Positions 24,350 to 38,264 of a DNA stretch of 64,000 nt are shown one piece after another (within the stretch, counting starts at the first letter, position 1; every line of letters starts with the position of its first letter). This DNA is from Trematomus loennbergii. Its lineage: Eukaryota; Chordata; Actinopteri; Perciformes; Nototheniidae. Location: positions 1 through 64,000 of the forward strand of contig JAAOOA010000538.1 of assembly GCA_012861695.1 (NCBI GenBank), written 5' to 3'. The notes beneath the pieces are model-generated. The model saw only the letters and a program-made list of their open reading frames with translations, was not told where the DNA came from and searched no databases. A program made the position numbers and the translations under genes.

Positions 24350-27300
24350 AAAGACACTTTACAGCAAATACAACAGCACAGTTTGTTCGGAATATCAGTA
24401 TGAGAAAACGACACCATTATAATTGTTCTCTTATATGTACATGCCTGTGCCTATTGGAAGCAGCTTGAATCAAGGCTTCTTTCACAGATCACATCTTGAT
24501 TTGTGATAGTAGGAGAAGCACATGTGTTATAATTAACACTCACTGTGGCTTTTCTTCTATCCAAATGCCCTAGTAAGCCAAATAAGTGGGACCATGAGCC
24601 AGCATGAACGTTACTAATGAGGGCTGAATTTCATCCACATTCAGAGATATACACCTGCTCTTATCCTACAGTGTCATATTAAAATGTCAGCTGTGAAAAT
24701 GACCTACTGTGAAAGGAAATTAGTCCAACACTTTACAGTAAGTGATGACTATTCACCTTGTGGCCTGTCAGTCTTATCTGTCTGTAACGTGTCACTTTAA
24801 TTTGGAAGTGCCTGACTGCTGCCGTCATTTATCAAGCCTCTTTACAGTCCAAGATCTGAAGAATACTTCCCAAAAGTAAGAGATGTTTTTTTGAGGCACC
24901 AATTACAGTCCGAGAAATGCGTTCTGTTTATCTGTTTCTTTCCATATCTTCTTTTTTCTTCCTTATCCTGTCTGTAGAATTTAGACAAAGTGTTGAGCTC
25001 CACTAAGTCCTATTTGGCCCTGCAGCAGAACATTTGAGGCCAGTCCTGTGATATTCCCAAACAAATGAACCTCATCAGGGCTTTTTTAAGATAAACACAG
25101 ACTCACACTTCACATTCCCTTTTGGACATCAATCAGTAATGTCTCAGCTCTGGTCCCCTCTGTGGCTGGTCTTGTCTGTCCGTTTGATTTTATAACAGAG
25201 TCGAGTTCTTATCCTTGTCATTACCATCACCATAAGCATCCTTTTATCTTCCAATGAAGCATCCAGGAGACATAAGATGAAACAGTAACAAAGAAAAAGA
25301 AAATGGGAGAATCTAAGAGGAGGGGAAGGGAGTGGGAGAAGGGGAGGGTGAGGTACACGAGGATCGAGGAGAAGGTGGTGGTGAAGGACGGCAGCTGAAG
25401 CATATCTTCTGGAAACACACACCCACACACACACACACGCACACACACTTTGATGGACCACCATAATAAGAGATTTTCATTCTTCAGTCACCCATTAGTG
25501 CCAAACTCACTGCTGCTGCCATCACTGCTTTACCTAATGCAGACTGAACATGTACATACATCATTATTTTCAACCCACAAGAGCCTTTGTCTCCATTAGA
25601 TAATAATTGGCCCCTGATCCAAGCAATATTGAAATGTGTTCGAAGTTCTATGCAGGAAAGGCTTTCTCAAGTCTCATTAAGTTTATTTTCAGTGGTCTTC
25701 CGACCATTATTGCTATCATTCATCAGCAGCTTTCTGTCATGTGTCTTTTTCAGGGTTTGACAAATAGTAGGTAATTTGATGATGACTTGTTCAGTTCAAT
25801 GAACAAATCATGAATCTTCTCCCTGCAGAGCTACCATTTTTGTTATTCAAAACGTTGGTATATTTAGGTAGGTCTTCTTTCCGAATCTTCCGTCAAAAAA
25901 CATCCACAGTTCAACACTTCTGACAACAACATTTTGTGAAGATATGAATGGTTCGCAGACGATTCATTTATTTCCCTTCGGGAGCCACAGCATGTTGATA
26001 ATGGTGGTGCTGAGTGGCTGACAGCATTGCCAGTGTTGCTAATGGGCTGTTGGTCCAGTTGGTACAGCTAAAGTACCAACTGTGAAACATTCAATGTAAT
26101 CTACGAGAGAAACTACCGGCACAGACCGCATTTGTGGAGTGTGCCTTTGGGTTTGTATAGCGGCTCAGACTCTCACTGGACTAGAGCTCCCCTTCAACTC
26201 AAGCAGTTTTCTTATTTTATTACAACCTCTCTCCATTTCATTCTTGTGTTCTTGTTTGTTTATGAGACAGATCCATAATGCCCCACGCTTACATTTTTAA
26301 CCATTGTTGACGTTGTTTTAGTTTGCTTTCACTGCATGTTCTGTAGGAAGTCTAATAGAGTATGTCCATATGCTCTTGAAATATTCCACCCTGTTATCCT
26401 GAAACTAAACCATTATCGTTGCAGTGAATGTCCCTTATTGACTTCTACTGTACACTGAGTGAAATGAAAAAAGTTTCAAGGGGACCCAAAGGGCCACCAC
26501 ATAAACCTTTTTCCAAATATACAAACGAAAAGCCCGCAACAAATCCTTTTGAACAGATATTAAAGATGAATTTGTTTCGAATATATGTAAAAGGGTGGTG
26601 TTATATGTTTGGAGATATCCAGCATAACACAACAGGAAAGAATGAAACAGAGAGGAATCAATAAAACACAAACACAGATATAGCTGATAAGTAATTATTA
26701 TTTAGTTGTTGCAACAAACAAACAATAATGGGAAGTACATCACCTGCTGCCACAGCAGGCAATCGTGGAAATGCCCCAAGAACAGAAGAAACACAGGGCT
26801 AGATATACTTTTCTAAATGACACACAAACATGTTCCCCAAACATGTTTAACACACACACATTTTATCATGCAGCCAACCACACAAATGTCACATGTTTTT
26901 CTCTCTGAAAGCTATACCTGTATATGTTTAAACGTCATCATCTCATGACATCTTTAGGATTAGTTAACTAACAAAGGTTAACTGTTTTTATAACCTGAGG
27001 CCTTCTCTGAACTTCCTATACCCTCGGTGTCAGCTCACTTCAAATGAATACATCTATTGATAATTCAGAACGACCATTGTCTCTCTAACTGTGTGTGACC
27101 CAACTCAGTAACACACATCATATGGAATACCATGTGATCATTAATGAATATCATAAATACACTGTATTAAACATTCTGCCATAACACTGGTGCATGCTCA
27201 CAAAACAACAGCCAGACTTAGAGATGTTTTACTTGCAGACAATCCATGCTATGTATCATGAACATCTTGGTGTACACCCTTTTGGCTTATCAACATTTGT

Positions 27301-27415
27301 CTTTGGGCCATGACATTTTTTATTTGTATATCATTCATTTGTTTTTCTCTTATGAATCAATGCAACTCTTGCTTAGAATAACACCAATTAGTTTTGCTGC
27401 ATTTATTCATCCTAT
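24350..27415. other. Intergenic, nothing recognised
   Basis: Short CA run near 25417-25448. ORFs at 25144-25464 and 26428-26671 have no domain. No exon is supported. Confidence 0.45.
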
Positions 27416-27419
27416 TATT

Positions 27420-27609
27420 AGGAGCAGTGGTTCACTTCTACAGAAGGCCAAAGGGTCCAGTGTCTTGCTCAAGTGCACTCTGGCACTCACCATCAACTAT
27501 TCTGGTTCCCAAGCAAAGTCCCTAAGGAGTGGACTACTGAACAGTGACCGAGAATCGAACCCTTTCCTCTGAAGTGAGAGAGCCAAACTCCTGCCACTGG
27601 ACCTCTAGG
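27420..27609 (-). repeat. Degenerate tRNA-derived SINE
   Basis: On the minus strand an A-box-like TGGCAGGAGTT (27586-27596) and a B-box-like GGGTTCGATTCTCG (27549-27562) have the spacing of a tRNA head. AGTGTCTTGCTCAAG (plus strand, 27459-27473) matches the V-SINE core. The tail is not recognisable. Confidence 0.6.
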
Positions 27610-27611
27610 GA

Positions 27612-29208
27612 ATGATCTGGTTTACTCTTTGGTGGCTGTCAGCAAGGAGTTCATTGACTTGAACAGGAAGTTGCTACTGCCTGCTATCATCAGCACAAAG
27701 CACACACACATTCTCACTCAGCAGTTCAGTGTTGTTTTTCACTTTCTCCACTGCTAGCACTGTCTTGCTGACATCTCCCTCTTTTCACACTTGTGTGCAC
27801 CTTGCTCTTTTTATTCCTTTAGTCTCTTGCTTATTTCATCCACTCTTTCTACCTCAAACACTACCCTCTAACGCAAAGGGTTACTGTTGTTGGTTTTTCT
27901 CTTAGAAATACCATTGCCGTGCATTGATGTTAATTAAATGAGCTCTTATCTTCTTCAGACTTTCAGCAGACTTTTGTTATTTGTGAGCACTCGATCTGCT
28001 TTGCTCTTTGCAGAAGCAAACAGCCCCAACAAAAACAATTCATCAAAAAAATGTAAGTATCCCAAAAGTCAAGAAAAGGTTGCATTTAAATTAGGATTAA
28101 AGCTTTATCAGCTTGCTTTAGAGTCATCCCATTTGTTTCTCTGTTTGTAATTACAAAATGTATTTCTACTTCTCTCCTTTTTGTTATTCTTATCAGAAAT
28201 AAATCCTTTTATATGCAGATCACTATATATTCTTTACACATCTCTGGTCTATTAACACGTTTCTGCCTGCTCTGACATCTCCACTGGATATCCTCTTACT
28301 ACCTGATCCAATTCCATGTCATACATTACTGAGGTTATTGTCATTATCCTAAGCCATACTGTGCATCCCTCTATTAGTTCCACTTATAGAGAAAAAGATA
28401 TGGACAATCAATATGCCCTGGACTAGAAGCTCCTCTCTTTGGGAAGCATGTATGGTTCCATGAGAGTGTGGCCCATATTGCATATAAACAGTATGAATAG
28501 ATCTAGGTATATATGATTATGATGTTATCCTACTATGGGCCGATCAAGAGGCAAGTAGATGTGATTATTATAATTTGTATATGTGAAAGAGAGGATAAGA
28601 GTTGTACAAAAGGAGTCTAAATAGGCCAATTTAGGGTACATTTGCATGTGTGTGGGTTGTGCCTATTTCTGTGGTGTGCTTGTGCGACACAAGAAATGAC
28701 ACAGGGCCTGTAAAGAGATCAATGTAGCAACACAGAATGATTGTGTGTCAGCGACAGGAACATTTTAACAAGCAGGGTTGTATAATAGAGAGACAGGGTG
28801 GTTGGTTCAGGAACAAAATAATTGTCTGACTCAAAGCATGGTAGATAAGTGTGTGCCCTGTTGAGCCGTGTACTTACACTTTTCTGGTTAGATCTTTAGA
28901 TCTTCTGCTCTGAATGGTGGCATTTATTCTCAGTAAATGTTGCCACACACCCAGGTGAACATTGGTTTGAATGAATAGCTTGGAGCAGAACAGTTAATAT
29001 CCGTATTTCTCCCTTTCACATTGAATTTTTACCAAGAAAGGTTTATGCTTTTTGTTCCTCTGTAAGGTATTTGACATGATAAATATGTGCACTGACAATG
29101 ACTTTAGACAACATTAAAAACAAAATAGGATAACTGACTTTTTTATGCAGGAACTTGTGGAATTAACTTGAAGTCATTCTTCTTGTAATGTTGACATGTT
29201 TCTGCAGA
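27612..29208. other. Intergenic, nothing recognised
   Basis: No gene or repeat is recognised. Confidence 0.45.
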
Positions 29209-29209
29209 T

Positions 29210-29246
29210 TTCAAGGTTCAAGGTTCTTTATTGTCAAACTAACATA
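29210..29246 (-). mobile_element. LINE 3' tail, left part, split by copy B
   Basis: Plus strand reads CAAGGTTCAAGGTTCTTTA, the reverse complement of the tail of the LINE at 21050-21757. It continues at 31278 after the DNA transposon. Confidence 0.85.
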
Positions 29247-29547
29247 CACAGGAAATATTGGTGAGTATTTTTTCCAGAGTAATTACTATTTTGCTCTGAA
29301 ATAGTGATATTTAATCATTTTGGAGTGTATTTATTACTCATAGCTTCTAGAGTGCGATCAAAAATGCAGAGTCAATTCTATTGGAGTTAAACCATGACCA
29401 CGCTGTAACGGAGGTGATCTCTGGGGCCATAGATCTCGGTCTCCGTTACGGATTATTTAGCTTAATTATTGGCGAAGTATATTACTTTGTTCCACGCTAA
29501 AACATTGCACAGGAAGCATGTGATTATATGTAATTTATGCATCTATT

Positions 29548-29743
29548 TGTCACGATCTGTCTATGTTTTAGTTTGTCTGTCTCTGTTTCCTGTTTTAGTT
29601 TGAAAAGTGTTCCCCCTCCCGTCTTGTCTGTTGCTGGTGATTGTGTTCACCTGGTGCCCTGTGTTGTCTCCTCCCCCCTCACCTGTGTCTTGTTTTTGAT
29701 TAGTCCTGTGTGTATTTAGGTTCTGTTTTCCTGTTAGTGTGTG
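29548..29743 (+). repeat. LTR-like segment carried inside copy B
   Basis: Begins TGTCACGATCTGTC and matches the solo LTRs at 56911 and 59523 through the TTCACCTGGTGCCC and TGTATTTAGGTTCTG blocks. It resumes after the nested insertion from about 30800 and has an AATAAA at about 30868. It corresponds to the minus-strand segment in copy A. Confidence 0.65.
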
Positions 29744-29760
29744 TGTGTGTGTGAGGTCCT

Positions 29761-30799
29761 GAGGCCTGTACTACGAAGCTGGATTTTCGCTTAGCCGGCT
29801 AAATTCAGGGAAATCTCGGGCTTTCCGGTCCTACGACGCTGGTTCTCTTTTAGCAGGCTAGATTTCCATGGTAACTTATGCTGAGCGGCAAACCTGCTCC
29901 GGAGCAGGTTAGGTGGCAGGCTAAGAGATCAACTCAGTGAAAGCACCGCCTGCTGACCAATCAGAGCTCCGTGTGCGGAGTTTAAAGCGATCAATTCATA
30001 TTACAGGATAGAGGAAATACAGAAAAACTGCCGTTGCAGGAAAGACGGCCGTGAAAATTAATAGAATATCCCCTCCCATCTTCAGAGCAATCTGACTATT
30101 ATAATATTAGCGTTAAGAAAGCTTACTTAAATATCTGCCACGACATAAGTAACCGGATCAGAGTAACATTAAGTACAGTCCGCGGCACTGTGAGTGCATA
30201 TCATATCACATCATAATGTATCATATATTTCCTTATTTGAGTCAGCTTCTTGAGCCGTATCTGGCCGTGCAACACTCACAGTGTGACATACTGTATGCAG
30301 AAGTATTATTTTAAGCAACACATTATGTTGACGAAACACTCGAGTCAAATGTAATTAAAGTCAGATCGTGTCTTAGACGGGGCAGTGATTTCATAAACCT
30401 GTTAATGTACGCATTCAAACACTTTTTCTTTTACCAGCTGTATTCACCTTGCAGGTGCAGCTATGTGGCTTTTATCCTGGATAAAGTGTTTAAGTCATGG
30501 ATGTTTAAAGTTTAACTTCTTCATATTTGACTAATATTAAAGTTCACTTTTCATTCAGGAAGTATGACGCTGCGCTGTCAGTACGCTTGTCCATGTTTGA
30601 GATTGGTCGAATGCTCCAAATACCACCCCTTTCATGTGAACGCGCACCTAACTAGATAGGACACGGCTGGCTTGAGCGATCCACTTGATAACCGGCGTCG
30701 TAGTACAGCTTAGCACCAGCGCGTATGTTTTGGCTTAGGCCAACCGGCTAACTCCAACATATCCAGGTTAGGTTGAACCAGCTTCGTAGTACAGGCCTC
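29761..30799. mobile_element. 1.04-kb inverted-repeat element nested in copy B
   Basis: The ends GAGGCCTGTACTACGAAG and its inverse match perfectly for about 22 bp, with looser inverted similarity further in (TTAGCCGGCTAA and TACGACGC motifs). It is absent from copy A at the equivalent point near 3627. The target duplication is not clear. Non-coding. It resembles a fish MITE family I cannot name with certainty. Confidence 0.75.
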
Positions 30800-31277
30800 T
30801 GGTGGCTGGTGACTGTGTTCACATGAGACAGTCATATTGAGGCTGTGTATCATGTACCACAATGAGAAATAAATGCCCACACCTGGTTGTATTTGAACTC
30901 TCTGCCTCTGCCTCCTTGCTTGGTCGGGCCGCTCAATGGTCAGCTTCACACACGCCCACTCATGTTCCTTAAGCACTTTGGTTTATTGACCTTTTTTATT
31001 GTAAAGATCATTATGGTTCATTTATTCTATTCTGAGTAAAATTACCTTCTATTCTGAGTAAAATGGCAGTAGAGTTGTTTTTAATATACACTACATAGAG
31101 TAAATAACCATTAAGCAGAGTCAAATCTAAGCACATAATAGAGTAAAATGAACTCTAAAAATACAACTCTGAACAAAGAGTACATTTTACTCTATATAGG
31201 TTGGGACCAAAATGTAATATTTTTAGAGTAAAGGTTTCTTCAATTTGAGTCAATTTTACTCAAAGAAATGTACTGTG

Positions 31278-31365
31278 TAGCTACAGAGTAATTATGTCGT
31301 TGAAAATCTTAGGTCACAGGCTTCTCCAACAATGCAACACAATAATACAGATAAGCAGACAATAT
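31278..31365 (-). mobile_element. LINE 3' tail, right part, split by copy B
   Basis: TAGCTACAGAGTAATTATG and the following CTTCTCCAACAATGCAAC are the reverse complement of the LINE at about 21640-21715. Confidence 0.8.
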
Positions 31366-31369
31366 TAAA

Positions 31370-32728
31370 ACAATTACATTTACATAGTCTTCAGCAAATG
31401 CAAACATAGAGCTAACCACTTAACATGATCTTGAAGAGAATAACAGTGTCCAGACTTCAATCCCAACATTGCTGTTCTCATGGAGGTCATGTTTAATATG
31501 AACAGTAGCTGTTAATGTTTTATTGTATCCATGTCCAGAATTCTTAATTCAACCCTTTGAATTGTATTAATTTCCTCCATCCAGACCCCACTCCACTATA
31601 TTTTCTCTCAGCACAGCTTTGATCTGTGATTGAGATCTGACTTGACATTTCTAAACCATGATCTTCATGTAGTGAATTTGAACCTTTGGTAGTTGACCAA
31701 TCTAAGCATTTTGATCGAATCTATTTCCCATTCCTTTTTTGTATTTGTTTGGACATGTACAATACAAAGTGATTATGAAAATATACTATAATATACTAAA
31801 TTATTCCTGCTGAAAAGTGCTTCAATGTATTGTTGTGGTGAATTGGCTCTTGAATCAGCACGTTTGTTGTGCTCTTAGGAATTATTCTTTTAACTAAAAT
31901 CCTTCGATTGAAGCATTTCAGCGCTAGCAGACTTTGAAATGGATGAGATTTGTTTCATTATTCTGTCTCCTTCTTTCTTCTTAATTCATCGACTGCTATG
32001 ACCTGAGCAAATTCTTCAAAATGTATGATCTTTTTTCTCAGCAGCAATGTGGTGCAATGACACCTTAAGGCAGTGAAAATACTTGTATTCAAAGCACTGA
32101 AGGTTCAAAGTGCCGCTGGCTACAAATTAAGCCAGTATTGAGTGAGCAGGTATACAGAGAGATGAAACAAGGAGATGAATTTGTCCATCTGTCTGTTATC
32201 TTTTCCTTTTCTATTCCTGTTTATTAAAGTGTCCACGTTCATCTTTTCCCCTCTCATTTATGTCTCGGCGACTTCTTTAAAATGTTAATGGATTTTTTTT
32301 TTTAACTCTTTGGTCTGTTCCTGTTTAATCTCTTGTTTTATTGCTGTAGCCCTTCATCTATGATGTACTGTCCTTCTGCTCATATTCTCATTAATTTCTT
32401 CTGCTTTTTCCTTGTTTTAATTAGCCAATGGGGTTCTGATCATCATTCCCTTTTACCTCAATTCCTCTTTCTGTGTATCCTCTCTCTTTCCATGCAATTA
32501 AAACCAGTGCTGGGACGCAGTGAACCCTAAAGGGTGACATTTACAGACAAAATCCGAGCCACCCGGTAACCGAAGCTGCTAAATTTCACCAGGCAGAGGA
32601 CTAAAAAGAAAAAAAGTATTACACGTTGCACATTTGTAGATATGTCTTTTCTTTGTCCCTGAAACAAAATTGTTTGAAGAATTTTCCCTAATTAAATGTT
32701 CTGTTTTGAAACGTTTTAGCCCAAATTC
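31370..32728. other. Intergenic, nothing recognised
   Basis: AT-rich; no gene or repeat is recognised. Confidence 0.45.
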
Positions 32729-32730
32729 TG

Positions 32731-32894
<164 letters not shown>

Positions 32895-33251
32895 AAGTTC
32901 CCATCAGCAAAAACACGTCGGTTTGCTATCCTGGCTCCAAAATGGTGGAATGAGCTCCCCATTGAAATCAGGACAGCAGAAAGCTTACACATCTTCCGGC
33001 ACAGACTGAAAACTCATCTCTTTCGACTCCACTTCGAGCGATAGAATTACTAACAAAGAATTGCTAACAAAGCACTTCTATACTAATAAAGGACTGGCTT
33101 ATCTAAAGCCAGTGGAGTAGTACTTTAAATGTTTTGGCTCTATGAAACCTGATGTACTTATATGATTCTGTTTTCTTCTAGTTTGTATCTTTTGGTCGAA
33201 TGCACTTATTGTAAGTCGCTTTGGATAAAAGCGTCAGCTAAATGTAATGTA

Positions 33252-33254
<3 letters not shown>
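32895..33254 (+). mobile_element. L2-type LINE 3' end
   Basis: A frame from 32895 to 33044 reads RRFAILAPKWWNELPIEIR...ESLHIFRHRLKTHLF, the typical C-terminus of L2-type fish LINE ORF2. It is followed by a 3' UTR ending GTAAGTCGCTTTGGATAAAA and TAATGTAATG. The tail is shared with the SINE at 991-1187. A TC tract replaces everything upstream. Confidence 0.8.

Positions 33255-33342
<88 letters not shown>
33255..33342. repeat. (TC)n microsatellite at the LINE tail
   Basis: Pure TC run directly after the LINE tail. Confidence 0.97.
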
Positions 33343-33345
<3 letters not shown>

Positions 33346-35460
33346 CTTTTGACCTTTCGATGTGTTTGGACGATACCTCTTACGAACTTGTTAATCTTTA
33401 TGCATATAAATCCTTTTGGATGCCCAATTAAAGCCACATAAATTGCAAAAACATGTAATCAAAAGGGACTGCAAATTAAAAATGACATTAATGGAGGGGG
33501 AACAAAATAATTAATCTTTAACTAAAGAAAAACGCTTCAGGTTAGGACAAATATTTGACTTAATGAAATCTGTATCCTGAACATTTTCCTTCTTGCCCTG
33601 CTTTCACTTGAATGTGATTTGTATCAACCTGCAACAAATGAATCACTGTCTAGTACCTGAATGCAATTTGTATCCACTTGACAAATATCAATCAATGTCT
33701 TTCTTTCAGAGTTTTTGACATTTCTGCACGCTGCAGCCGTGTAACTTTGAAAGTCTTGGAGTCTCCACTGGACCCCTAACCTGATTTTCTGCCGTCTTCA
33801 TATGGAATCGGAAAGGTTTTTTTTTGCCTCTGATTTGATTAGGATTAGAGGGAGAGGAGAGAGTGATAACACAGTAGTTTTGTAAGGGCAGCAACTGCAT
33901 TTGGATCGATCTTGGCAATAACACAGACTGCTTTCATAAGCCCTGTCTCTTAGATGTTGTCTTAAAGAAAGGGAAATACATTCTACCTGCAGCATATTGC
34001 TTTGCTTTGTTGAAGTCTTAAATCCAATACTTTTGTCTTGTTTTCTAGGTTTTGAAGTATTATATTTACCTGACACAACTTATCAGTTAAACCTTCAAAG
34101 CTGCAATGCTTGAGGTCCATTCTTACTTATTTATATATTTTTGTTATTATCTCTCTTCCTCCCCAGGCTCGTCCTCCATACAGATGTTAAAAAACGTATT
34201 TTCTTAATCGAGATGAAAGATTCTGCCTCGCCCAGGGACCAAGGTTTATCAACATATATTAATATATCCTCCGCCACAAGATTCATGCAAGTAATTTAAC
34301 AGGACGAGCACAATAGTTTTTTTGGCAATGGAAGATAATTGTGTACTTTATATGTTTATTATCATTGTCAGAAATAAATAACTCTTTTGGAAACCAGCAC
34401 AACGCTTATAGAATTGCTATAATCTGTCTTGTCACTGCAGATCCAAGTAAAATGCACCATGTGAAATGCTCTTTGGGGCATTTCCATTTCCACCTTGCAA
34501 TAAGAATATATAAAAGCAGACGAACAGAACAAATCGATATCTGTCTAGTCGTTACTTTCCAGTGGGTGCTATTAAGAAAGCGATGCTGGTCGAAGATAAG
34601 ACGGTTGGTGAAATCCATGCAGCGTGGAAACACAGAACTTGCATTTCACATTGAGTTGAAATTAATGATCTCCTTTTTTAGAGTAGGATTTTCTAATTAG
34701 GAGGGAGGTAAAAGAGCAACATAAAGGGAGTTGTCCCATGCTGCCATTACCTCATCTAGAAATGATCAAGCCGGGTGTGAAGATACTGTTGAAGGGCACT
34801 ACTCAGCTCAGGGACATTTTGTTCCCAAATAAATTGGATTTCAAAAGGTTGAGATGGTCTAGTTAACAGTTGATTAAGAGTAAGTACGTTTAATGAATCC
34901 AAATAAAATGTAGATGCGACAGGGAGAACATGATGGTTATATATATTAGCTCCCACCATGACATGACTGAGGTTATTTCTAAAAAAAAAGTCTAACACAG
35001 GGAGGATGTGTTTTGAAGAGACAGATGCATTTACAACATAATGGCTACGCAGTAAAGGTTACACTTGCTGTGGCAGCGTTTCAATTAATATATTTTTGAT
35101 GAATGCTGTTGCTTGCTCACATATCATCATTTAAATAATTGAAACTTAGGTTTCTAAAAAGAACATGCAACAAACAGTAGAATACATTTGATCACGGTTA
35201 CAAATAGAAAATGGAACAGTTCGTTCTTAATTTGTAAGTGTACAGTTTACTTTATAAAAGTATTTTCTATTTAACGTAAATGCAAGTAGATATTTTAATG
35301 CGCAATATTTTTCGTAATGTTTGATTCTCTTTGGTTATGGGACTTTTTGGCAACATGGAATCAGCCAGAGTGGCCATTTTCAAAAATCTGGAAAAATCAG
35401 CCAAAAGTTAAACTCTTGCATGTTTTTTAATTTACCTCATAAAACGTTTCGACCATATTT
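33343..35460. other. Intergenic, nothing recognised
   Basis: No gene or repeat assigned. ORFs up to 119 codons (34341-34700) lack any motif. Confidence 0.45.
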
Positions 35461-35466
35461 AAGCCT

Positions 35467-36345
35467 TAAAGCCCCTGTCACACTGTCCCGAAATTGACAC
35501 TCGATGGACACACGAATATGGAATTGTGAATTTCGCACGAAGATGGCCCGAACCACAAACGAAGGCAACATTTACATTACATTTAAGACATACAACTGCA
35601 ACGAAAGTAAGAAAAACAATTATGTTAAAGTACTATGATACTGTACTGATATTTTCAGACTTTGTTCTTTACTTTCTCCGTCTTTATATGTAGAAGATAT
35701 TAAGGTTTCTCCGTAATGTTGTTTCCATAGCAACAACAACTTCCTGTCAACTCGCCTTCAAAATAATATATTATATCCTTTTCAGTTTCACAGAACACAA
35801 ATTGAGTTATTTACATAATATGTTTACATGATTTTGTTGTGCAATAAAACAACCCGATGGACACACGATAAAGGAAATGCTCAAATTCGGCTCTGATCGT
35901 AACAACATCGGGCCATTCGTGAGGGCATCTTAAGCCATCGTATGACCGCCGGTGGAGTTTCTCAGGCTCGCAGCAGCAACTTCGTGAGCGGTGGCAAAAT
36001 CTTTGGCATGCAAAAAAATTGCTGAAGGACCTTGCGAAGGTTCATTTTCGTGTTGAATTCGTGTGTCAATTTTGCCCATCGTGAGGGCATCTTGTTATCA
36101 TCGGTGCCATCGAGCATTCGCCCCGATCAGAGTGAGGGCGAATGCCCGATGGCACCGATGATAACACGAAGATGACAGGATTTGACAAGATGCCCTCACG
36201 AGTGCCTTACGAAGTTGCCGCTCACGAAGTTGCTGCCGGAGCCTGAGAAACTCCACCGGCGGTCATACGATGGCTTAAGATGCCCTCACGAATGGCAGAG
36301 CCGAATTTGAACATTTCCTTTATCGTGTGTCCATCGGGTGTCAAG
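35467..36345. mobile_element. Fold-back element with large inverted repeat
   Basis: Left end GCCCCTGTCACACTG, then TTGACACTCGATGGACACAC at 35494, which pairs with the inverted right end at 36322-36344. Inside, 35853-36123 and 36136-36338 form a long imperfect hairpin with a loop of about 12 bases. The outermost left sequence has no partner on the right, so the right terminus is lost. No coding capacity. Confidence 0.7.
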
Positions 36346-36349
36346 GTGT

Positions 36350-38260
36350 TTTACCAATGATTAGATAGTTGCTGAACCTCTTGCATATGAAAACTGTCAG
36401 TATTCTTTATGACAAAAAACAAACGCATTTATTATTATATGAGAGATTCATTTGAATGTGTTTTCCGAACTAAGTGAAGGGTTTGCATTTTCGAATTTTG
36501 GACTCTTAATTTCTAAATGTTCTGCTCTGCTCAAAATGTCTTATCTATCCCCAATGAAAAGATAAATATTATTTCTCTTTTTCATAGTCAATAAATTAGT
36601 AGAGGCTGAACAAAACATATCATGAATCCAATTTTCACTTCCGAACAGGTCTACAGCTGAAAAAATCCTCCTCATATTCTTCTTTGAAGTTCACAGTGAC
36701 CCTCCATTATTTGGTATCTGTCATACAAGAGAAAACACAGAACGTCATCACACTAGTAAGATTACTTTTTTTGTTGATGTTGTAAGGAAGTCTTTATAAG
36801 AACATGGAGCTACTGGGCTTTTGCAATTTAAGAGATGGTGGCTCTTTAACACTAGCAGCGACACCACACTATCACCAACAAAAAGGCATTAAAACGAACT
36901 GGCAGACTGTCATTTGTTATTTATAGTTCTTATTGACAAGTTATTGAATTATGCATTTGTTTTACAAAGTCACAAAACTTATGGGAAATTGACAATTTCC
37001 CCAGAGCATATAGAGAAGGACCAATAACCTTTCATTGTCTTGTGTCTCCTGTCCTGCCAAAAAATATCAATTTATTTTAAAGTCCTAAAACAAAACTATA
37101 CTAATACACTGTATAACTTGAAGCCTACTATATTGTATGTTTAAGAAGCGTGTTAAATCTCAATGACGACGCATGCAGGAGACTTACTTTTTTTTTTAAA
37201 TACCCTGAGATTTACCCCATCCATCTATCCAAATTATTGGGGCCTGATCCAAAATTATGATTAGACTATTGTAAATGTAATAGGTAATGTGTCGATTTCA
37301 CCAAATGAAGCTCAGGGCAAGTTCAATCAGGAAGATCGTCTTAATATCTGTCATTCACATATTTCCATCTTACTACGCTCACCCCTCCCAATCAGCTATC
37401 AGGGGCGTTCACTGCCCAGCTAAATATATCACTTACGTCTCCATTCCCACAAGCCAATCATATCGCATCGTCACTCCTTTAAAATGTGCTCTCTACCATC
37501 CTGACAGCTGCCATTGCAGGTGACTCGACGCAGCCCTCCTCCCCTTCCACCTCCCGTTCCTCCGTATCCAGGACAAGCTTAAACCACTCCTCTTCAGACC
37601 GACCTCCATCAATCCCTTCATGCCTCCACCACCACCAGTGTCTAAACCCCAGGGGTGGGTTTATCGGCTCAGTTTTCCACGCCCGAATGATACTCCTGCA
37701 CAATGGGGTCTAATTGCCAAACACCATTACATTCAGCTGTGTATTCTTGCCAATAAATATATAAAAACAAGTCTCTCCTGATTAAGTATTGTAAGGAATC
37801 TGCCTTATTTTATTACTGCTGTGCCAGCTGTATAAATGCTTAGAATATTTTATGTTTTATTTTAGGACCCTCTATACATATACATATATATACACAAACA
37901 AATCGTTTTTTCCACTCAAAGAGCTGCTGATGCGTCAACTTTCTTTCTTTTTTTTCCCGGCATTAGCAAGGAGTCGAGCGATTGTCTAGTAATTGGAACA
38001 TTCCTTGTTTCACTCCCTGACTTTTACTGTGCCAAAGTGTCCTTCAGCAGCACATTATCCCCCAATCTCTCCTGATGAACAGCCTCTACCGTCAGTGTAC
38101 GAATGTGTGGTGAATTGGAGAATCTTTAAATGCGATATCAAGCACTTTAAGAAGTCCATAGACCAAAAAGGTGCAACATAAATGCAGTCAATTTAACATA
38201 ATCTCAGCATGAATTTAAAATTCCAGCGATTGGATATCAAGTCAAAATCACTGGATTAAT
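36350..38260. other. Intergenic, nothing recognised
   Basis: The plus-strand ORF at 37486-37713 is Ser/Pro-rich with no family match I recognise. A short TA/CA-rich run lies near 37877-37900. Confidence 0.4.
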
Positions 38261-38264
38261 GTAA

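Larger units (their letters stand above)
29247..31277 (-). mobile_element. Non-autonomous DNA transposon with TA target duplication, copy B
   Basis: Reverse-oriented copy of 2087-4151, with the same CACAG termini and TA flanks (29245-29246 and 31278-31279). It carries the same LTR-like segment (from 29548) but lacks copy A's nested insertion and has its own at 29761-30799. The flanks are two halves of one LINE tail; the uninterrupted sequence near 21709-21730 (TAGCTATGTC) shows the empty site with a single TA. No transposase. Confidence 0.85.

Noticed and set aside
37479..37713. Paired sense/antisense ORFs rich in Ser and Pro
   Set aside because: No domain, no splice-site support, and mirror-image openness suggests composition bias.
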